Shown one piece after another: positions 58,355-64,000 of a stretch of DNA of 64,000 nucleotides. The DNA is from Myxocyprinus asiaticus (lineage: Eukaryota; Chordata; Actinopteri; Cypriniformes; Catostomidae). Position numbers and translations under genes: made by a program. The DNA lies in contig NC_059347.1 of the NCBI RefSeq assembly GCF_019703515.2, forward strand, positions 21,717,501 to 21,781,500. Direction: 5' to 3'. The notes beneath the pieces were generated by a model. It worked only from the letters and a program-made list of their open reading frames with translations. It had not been told where the DNA came from and did no database searches. The number at the start of each line of letters is the position of its first letter. The stretch's first letter is position 1.

Positions 58355-58825
58355 CCTCTTTCTGGGGGGTCCTAAGTTCTCCTCTTTTGCTCCCTTGCTG
58401 TTCTTGCCATGTTTGGTAGTCTTCTGCTCCCCAGGCTGCTTGATGGTGATACGGATCTCAGGAGGACAGATGTAGTTCTCCAGGTTTTTGGGAGGCTTCT
58501 TGGCCCGCTTGGTCGTTTGAATCTTCAGCTTCAGGCTGCCTCCTGAGAAATTGGCCTCCTTAATGGAGAACTCCTGCTCTTCCAGCCCATCTCCCTGACC
58601 CCATCTCTCACTGTCTGCATTGGAAATGGCATCCACGTCCTTCCCCAGACCGAGATCTTCATCTTCTTCATGGTCCTGCTGCTCCCCAGGCAGAGGGAGG
58701 CTCTTCATCGGGCTGGCCAGAAGACCCACCTCACTAAGGTCTGCTCTGTTGATGGTGGTAACAGTGGAGAAGAACTCCTCATTCCCTTTGGGCCGGGCTG
58801 TCCGAGTAAGGTCTCTTTGCTCCAT
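58355..58825 (-). CDS. setbp1: SET-binding protein 1, first coding exon
   Basis: SETBP1 is a large nuclear protein with AT-hook motifs that binds the SET oncoprotein and acts as a chromatin-linked regulator in development. This exon gives its first 157 residues. Recognised: [20 protein letters not shown] at about 85-104, [20 protein letters not shown] at 105-124 and ITIKQ after it, matching the conserved N-terminal block of vertebrate SETBP1. Residues 52-60 are acidic (HEEDEDLGL region). I chose the Met at 58825 because MEQRDLTR aligns with the human start; an in-frame Met at 58873 is possible but less likely. The frame leaves the exon at a GTTAGT donor (58354 downward) in phase 0. The next exons, including the large one with the AT hooks and SET-binding region, are not recognised here. 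It is the only intact-looking coding sequence in the window. Confidence 0.93.
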
Positions 58826-58997
58826 TGCCAATCTTGAAGCTTGGCTCAAGAATAAGGCAGCAAAGGGACCCAAAAGGACAGTTGGACACCAGACTTGGTG
58901 ATCGAGTTTAATCAGAGAGGGATGTGATGGCTTATGAATCCTTACTGCTCCCGGAATCTTACAAATCTTGCTAAGGTGGAATTTTTCCCAGGTGAAA
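58826..58997 (-). other. setbp1: setbp1 5' UTR part of the exon, with splice acceptor
   Basis: On the minus strand a pyrimidine-rich stretch ends ctctattttcag at 59010-58998, a good acceptor. It is followed by tttcacctgggaaaaattcc and so on to the start codon, whose context is ttggcaATGG. The non-coding leader exon was not identified in the window. Confidence 0.65.
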
Positions 58998-59579
58998 CTG
59001 AAAATAGAGTTTAAAGAAAAAAATTATTAGTTTTGTAAAACCACAACACATGCCATCATGATAAGACATACTCTGGGCAAACTGTATCCCATAGAACAAG
59101 TTAAGAAAAGTCTGTATTAAAATCCCAAACCACCCTCATCACACTCACTACCTCTTGCATGTGTTAAATAGTCACAACAAGCAACAAGACATTTTGTTGG
59201 TCACTTGGTCAAGTGTAAAGTCAGAAATGTACTTTTCTATAAAAGGCAATGTTTGGCTCGTGGATTTCATTATCTGGGGCATTTTGTTCCTTTATAAAGG
59301 CATTTGTTTTGTAACCATATAAAATTGTGTCTTTCTTTCATGTGAAATACTTGACATACTTGACTTAACATGCATTCATAATATATGTATAAGCAGATTT
59401 TGTATTTTTTGTGATAATATGCACAACTATGTCTCAAAATATCAGATGTTACAATAAAAAAAAAAAGTGTATTTTTTTGCACCCAAATTTAGAATTTCAG
59501 TGGCATTTTTGAAACTTTTTTGCACCCCCCTTTACTTTCTGACCCTGAAATGCAGTCTAACAGACCTGCCACTGTCTAG
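58998..59579. other. Presumed setbp1 upstream intron, no other gene
   Basis: AT-rich. Near 59459-59548 it contains a tract ending 'actttctgaccctga', similar to 31832-31846. Confidence 0.5.
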
Positions 59580-60251
59580 TAGGGATGGCACGATATATTG
59601 AATTTCGATGTATCTCGAACCAAAAAAGAAAAGGTCGAACCATATCATGGCATAACTCGATATTTCAAAATTTGCAACATTGTTTTCTGTCCATGTGATC
59701 TTAAATGAAATGACCCGTGAAACATCATAATCTCTCTATCGCTTGATTTTACCACTACTGCACTTTTTCCTACACTGTTTACAGGGTTCACACAAGGACC
59801 TTGAAGTGCTTAAAGTGCTTGAATTTAGCTTTTAGAAATTTAAGTACTGGAATACCTGGAAAATCACCTTGTTTTGATGAAAAGTTCTTGAGATTTAAAC
59901 TGATTGTTTCCTCCGTGCAATGTGTGTGTCCATCGAAGATGAGGTGACTCCACTTTCATGGAATAATGTGTCTTAACATCCTTTCTGTTCTTTACAGTCA
60001 GATAGAAAAGTATAAAGAAATATGAATTTTAATCTCAAGCATCGATGCGCTAAAGAAACCGAGAGATTCTCATTGATGTTCACTGAACCAGAACACTGAA
60101 ATGCATGTTAAAACTAAAAGTGACAGTAACTTTTTAGCATTTCTTATACAAATTAATGTAAACTCAATGTTTTTACTTGTAAACTGTACACATTATTTCA
60201 AACAGTGATAGCTCATATAATTTTTATATATACCATTTCATGACATAATAT

Positions 60252-61978
60252 TAGGGCTGAAAGATTAGTCGACGTTATCGACAATGTAGACAATAAAAAA
60301 ATTGTCTACAAAATGTTTTGTTGTTGAATAGTCATTTGATCTCATTTAACTTAACATGAGACCACATTAAACTCTAATGAGGGCATGCAAGAGGAGCACT
60401 AACCGCAGATTGCGCCTGACTGAGGAGAAGAAGAAAACATAGCTCACAGTCCAGACTTTCCAAACAGTTTCAGGTGACGTAGATCGCAAAGTATAAGGAA
60501 ATTATTCAAAAATACAAAATAAGTAAATACAGAAGCACTCTCATTGTTAAATAAAGTGGAGCCGGAGCTGCCGTTCAGCTTAAGCAAAACTTGCATGTCA
60601 GAGCATCTTTAAAGGAAACACCTCGGCGAGTCTGCGTTATATCTTTAATGCATCCTTTATTAAAGTTCAAATAATAAGGAAGCAGGTCAATGTAAATAAG
60701 TACAAACTCCGAAACTGGAATTTACCTGTGCAGTCAGTGCCGCTTCTATGAGTCGTGTGAAGTAACCCGATCTAAGGGGGAGAGATTGAAACTGCAACCG
60801 GCTGATGCACACTTTGACGCTTGTCCCTCGCGCGCATGCTTGATGCAGCTAGAAGAAAATGTTATGGCTCGTGACTAATATATGTGTATCTTATCATGAA
60901 GAAAATCGACAATATGCAGCTTTATTAATAAGAGAGAGTTTGTTTTTTATGAGTTAAAGATAGACTGAAGTGAACAGAAAAGTGAGAGAGGGTAGTCTTC
61001 ACCCCATTATACACTGCAACAAAATACTTTTTTGATTTGTTTTTGTTTTGGCTTGTTTTCCAATATAAATATCTAAAACTCCTTTAAAACAACATACATT
61101 TACTTAAGCAGCTATACTGCAGAAGAAAAAATTGTTATCTGAGAATGTTGAATATAATATTAAATATTTTAAAATATTTAAAATTCCTTAAAACAACATA
61201 CATTTACCTAAGAAGCAACATATTACATAACATATAAGATATGATTTCAGAGAATATTTCTTGAATATAAGAATATTTTGTCTTTACTGCACTCGCAGAA
61301 GTATCACCAAGTGAATAAACACACTTATGATGGTACTTCTTTTATGGAATTGATAGAAAGTGAGAGTGCTTAAACAAATAGACTATTACTGTACTTGTAT
61401 ATGGAGATGTTTTTTTTTTTGTTGTTGTTGTTGTTGTTGATTTATTTATTTAAGTATCGTTTCTTTATCTGGTTGTAATGAAAAACCCAACTACTGTCTA
61501 AATTTGTAAATGATAAAAAAAATAAATAAATAAATAAAAAAAAAATGAAAACACACTTATACAAAATACATTTATTTTCAAGACACATTCTCTTAAAGCA
61601 AGTCTAAATATCTTATTTGTTGCTTCTCAAGTAAATGTATCTTGTTTTAAGGATTTTTAGATATTTTTAAATGGAAAACAAGACAAAACATTTGATAACA
61701 ATAGGAATTTTCTTTGCAGTGAATTTTTTTACTGAATTAAACTTAATAAAAAGTATTTTGTTTCTTTAATTCAGTGAATGTCATTTAGAGGTATTTTTAA
61801 TATATGATATGATCCTCTTTATTGTTAGTAAGCACATTAGTAATACAACATTTGAAGCTGAATAGTCGATTAAGAGCTAATGATTAATCATTGTAATAAT
61901 CATCCGAATAGTCTAATAATCGTTCTAATAATCGTTAGATTAGTCGATTATCAAAATAATCATTTTTTTACAGCCCTA
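60252..61978. mobile_element. hAT-like element, 1727 bp, nested
   Basis: The ends are TAGGGCTGAAAGATTAGTCG and ttttacagcccta. Flanks CATAATAT (60244-60251) and TATAATAT (61979-61986) make an 8-bp duplication with one difference. The related copy at 21323 retains the empty site in the corresponding place (in reverse, aaataatattaattga). Many 'attagtcgatta' repeats lie near the right end. It contains another MITE. Confidence 0.9.
61012..61721. mobile_element. MITE with CACTGCAA ends, 710 bp
   Basis: cactgcaacaaaatac at the left and ttttctttgcagtg at the right are inverted. The arms pair further (ggcttgttttccaatataaa with ttaaatggaaaacaagaca). It lies inside the hAT at 60252-61978, making three layers. 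The left flank ends in TA; the right flank is not clear. Confidence 0.8.
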
Positions 61979-62190
61979 TATAATATTAATTAATATCAAG
62001 TATTAATTCTTATTTTTTACAAAGATAAAATGTGATTATAATAATGAATGACAAATGAAAATAAAATATTCTCTTACACATACTTTTTTCAGGACAGGTT
62101 TTGTTCAGTTCTATTGCTTGTTCTGCACCTGATCAGCCTGAATGTACCCCACTATGTCTGAAAGCTTATTTGTTTGTGATCTTTTCTTAT

Positions 62191-62470
62191 AGTGAATGGT
62201 ATATGATCAACTCAGTGAGAGAACAGAACAGAAATTGGGAAGGTGGATAAAGAGTAAAGAAAAACAAAAAAGATGACACGATCTAACTGACATTATTATC
62301 AAGTATTTATGAAGACAATGTTTTTCCTCCTGAAATGCGTCTTTGAACCCTGAAATTTTTGACAGTAAAATGTTTGAATAAGGAAAAAGATTTCCCAAAA
62401 TCACAATTAAAAATCGCAAATTGTATTATCTACAAATAAAATCATGCACTGATTTTTTTCACAGCCCTAA
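62191..62470. mobile_element. Decayed hAT right end
   Basis: The end reads gcactgatttttttcacagc then ccta, with 'aaaatcacaattaaaaatcg' inside, as in the hAT type whose left end is at 38844. No left end was found here. Confidence 0.5.
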
Positions 62471-62504
62471 TCAATACCCTGTCCTATTATACAGTATATC
62501 AAAA

Positions 62505-62698
62505 TATCTTTTTAAAAATATTGTATGGTGTTTTTGCCTTTAATGGGACATGACATCAAAGAGGTGACAGGAAATGCTAGGGAGATGAGGAGGGGGTGGG
62601 GGGAATGACCTAAGCTGGATTCAAACTCGGCTCGCCCACACAAAAGTGCCACCATACAACACGACAAAGCACTTGCACCAGCCAGGCCACATCTCTGA
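62505..62698 (-). mobile_element. tRNA-derived SINE
   Basis: On the minus strand it starts gtcagagatgtggcctggct, containing an A-box-like tggcctggctggt, and continues to gagccgagtttgaatccagc, whose gagtttgaatcc is B-box-like. These are RNA polymerase III promoter elements. The body is pyrimidine-rich (tcattccccccaccccctcc) and ends cattaaaggcaaaaacacca. This order is as in tRNA-headed fish SINEs. Confidence 0.72.
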
Positions 62699-62699
62699 C

Positions 62700-63364
62700 A
62701 ATATAAAATTTTCTGATTGCCTGTGATTTTGTTAAGTTGCCAGCATTTCTGCTTTCAGTATGGACAGGAAAATTACCTGTCCTGTCATGCCTGGTTAGGA
62801 CACGTTTTCACATGTTTCTTAGCTTCTGTGAAGCAGCTATGCATATTCTACTTCAGTACATCAAACCCAGTGCCTAGAATGCTTTTCCTCAGTACCATAA
62901 TTCTGTGCTAAGTAGGCAATGCAAAACACTGAACAAGACAAATGTGTCTTTGTCAACCCACCAATTAATCAGGATAAAGCTGTAAGCATGCAGCCTTCAA
63001 CCTGAAACAGTTCTATCACTGGCTCCAGGCACCATAATTACATTGCTGACCAGCTCATTTGCTTTAGTGGTCAGTTGAGTAATCCAAGTCACAGTGTGAG
63101 AGTCAACAAATGAGGCCTCTGGCTCAGTGATAAACACTTTGCAGACATCAAACAGACCACAACCTGAGCAGCCACAGACCTGGAAAAGCTCAATTAGTGC
63201 AGAATATAACACCTCCAAGCTGTTTATCATCAAACGGCAAATGAATTTAGCACTATTCTTTCATTCAGTTATGACAAACCTGGGCTACTGCGTTTCAATA
63301 TTGCAGTTTTTAATCCAAACCATGACTAACAATTAAACGATATAATCATTTTATTACACAACTA
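62700..63364. other. No gene or named repeat
   Basis: The frames at 62717-62911, 62997-63233 and 63127-63336 have no recognised domain. The part 62990-63220 is less AT-rich and may be single-copy. Confidence 0.5.
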
Positions 63365-64000
63365 TAGTGGTCAACCGATATGGGTTTTTTAATGGCTGAT
63401 GCCGATATCCAGAGAGCAGGGTAGCCGATACAATGCCGATATATCACACAATTTAATATAGTAAATAGCAAACATAAAATTGCTAAAAAGAAATTATAAA
63501 CTCTTATTTAGCACTATATTTACTGAAGTTCACACAAAACTAAAACAAATAAATGGTAGATAGCAGTTTCTTCAGATTTCTGTTTAGTCATCAAATTTTA
63601 GTAATTTATTTGCACAAAGAAATTGTTAATATATAAGAAAGAAGGAAATAACAGTACACACAGTAGTCCAGCAACCATGGATGGCATGTCCACATTAGCA
63701 ATCGCATTCTCAAAAAACACCAAATCAAACCAATTTTACATACAGTGCATAGTCAATAAGACATTTACTTATAGCAAATGTGAAGCACTTTTACCTTGGG
63801 CTGCATCCGAAAACATAGGCAGCTGACTTGCTACCTTGCTGCCTAATCAGTTAATGGCTTAACTGACAGCTGTTTTGAATGAATGGAACTCTTAAAGAAA
63901 CTGGTCTCCGAACAGTTTGAAAAGCACCTTATTTTCATCCTACCTCCGTATACAACTTCTGGAGGCAGCATTTTACAGTTTTCGGACGCAGCCTTGAAGT
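63365..64000. mobile_element. hAT-like element, left part, running off the window
   Basis: It starts TAGTGGTCAACCGATATGGG and has 'gatgccgatatcc' and 'gccgatatatcacac' repeats like the elements at 44445 and 1-434, but with a different first 10 bases. The right end lies beyond the window. A Harbinger-type MITE is inserted at 63799. Confidence 0.7.
63799..63993. mobile_element. Harbinger-type MITE, 195 bp
   Basis: It starts GGCTGCATCCGAAAACATAG and ends acagttttcggacgcagcc. TTG flanks both sides (63796-63798 and 63994-63996). Short copy of the family at 21915-22320. Confidence 0.85.

Larger units (their letters stand above)
59580..62190. mobile_element. hAT-like element, reverse copy of 21323-22860, interrupted
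   Basis: It begins TAGGGATGGCACGATATATT and runs, in reverse relative to the 21323 copy, through gttttctgtccatgtgatct and cctacactgtttacagggtt to caggttttgttcagttctat and tgcacctgatcagcctgaat near 62095-62145. The opposite terminus is lost. A second hAT (60252-61978) is inserted in it. Confidence 0.82.

Noticed and set aside
58826..58873. Upstream in-frame Met of the setbp1 exon (MGPFAAL...)
   Set aside because: The 16 extra residues do not resemble the SETBP1 start, while MEQRDLTR aligns with the human N-terminus; treated as 5' UTR.
62505..62698. A functional tRNA gene
   Set aside because: Only A- and B-box-like words remain, with no cloverleaf or anticodon arm; a SINE fits better.

Overview
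The window looks like chromosomal DNA of a teleost fish, most likely a cypriniform. It is AT-rich, has no bacterial-style gene packing, and is crowded with fish-type transposons: hAT, Tc1/mariner, Harbinger-like and TTAA-target MITEs, L1- and L2-like LINEs, a tRNA-type SINE and a DIRS retrotransposon. I see one convincing host-gene coding segment: the first coding exon of setbp1 on the minus strand (58355-58825, with a splice donor below it and an acceptor above it at 58998/58999). By inference, everything below 58355 is the following setbp1 intron or sequence 3' of it, and everything above 58998 is the preceding intron or sequence 5' of it.

Layout. 1-4534: end of one hAT element, then a TTAA MITE carrying two hAT insertions 27 bp apart. 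6464-6970: decayed Tc1 element. 9138-10792: hAT with a second hAT inside. 12276-14242: TTAA MITE split by an L2-like LINE. 15854-16270: small hAT with perfect 8-bp target duplications. 20898-30086: the most complex locus, a ~670-bp TTAA MITE split by an 8.5-kb Harbinger-like element that holds a hAT (itself split by a Harbinger-type MITE), a ~5-kb DIRS retrotransposon and a Tc1 fragment. 32087-36540: an L1 copy interrupted by a Sleeping-Beauty-like Tc1 and by a hAT transposase remnant. 39056-39969: hAT with a BED-type transposase start. 42151-45782: two more hATs and a MITE. 49220-49700: long hairpin. 50969-56100: MITE split by an L1 that has its 5' end but no 3' end. 57097-58184: hAT related to the one at 9414. 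58355-58997: setbp1 exon. 59580-62190: hAT with a nested hAT and MITE. 62505-62698: SINE. 63365-end: start of another hAT with a MITE inside.

None of the transposon ORFs is intact, so no working mobile system is encoded here. What the window offers is a readable insertion history. Many elements have recognisable target duplications, and for three insertions a related copy elsewhere in the window still shows the uninterrupted (empty) site. Several repeat-free blocks between transposons (for example 17225-17540, 42850-43190, 47940-48720 and 50390-50650) have the composition of conserved non-coding elements and may be enhancers of setbp1; that is inference only. No rRNA, tRNA gene, CRISPR array, operon or promoter could be supported.
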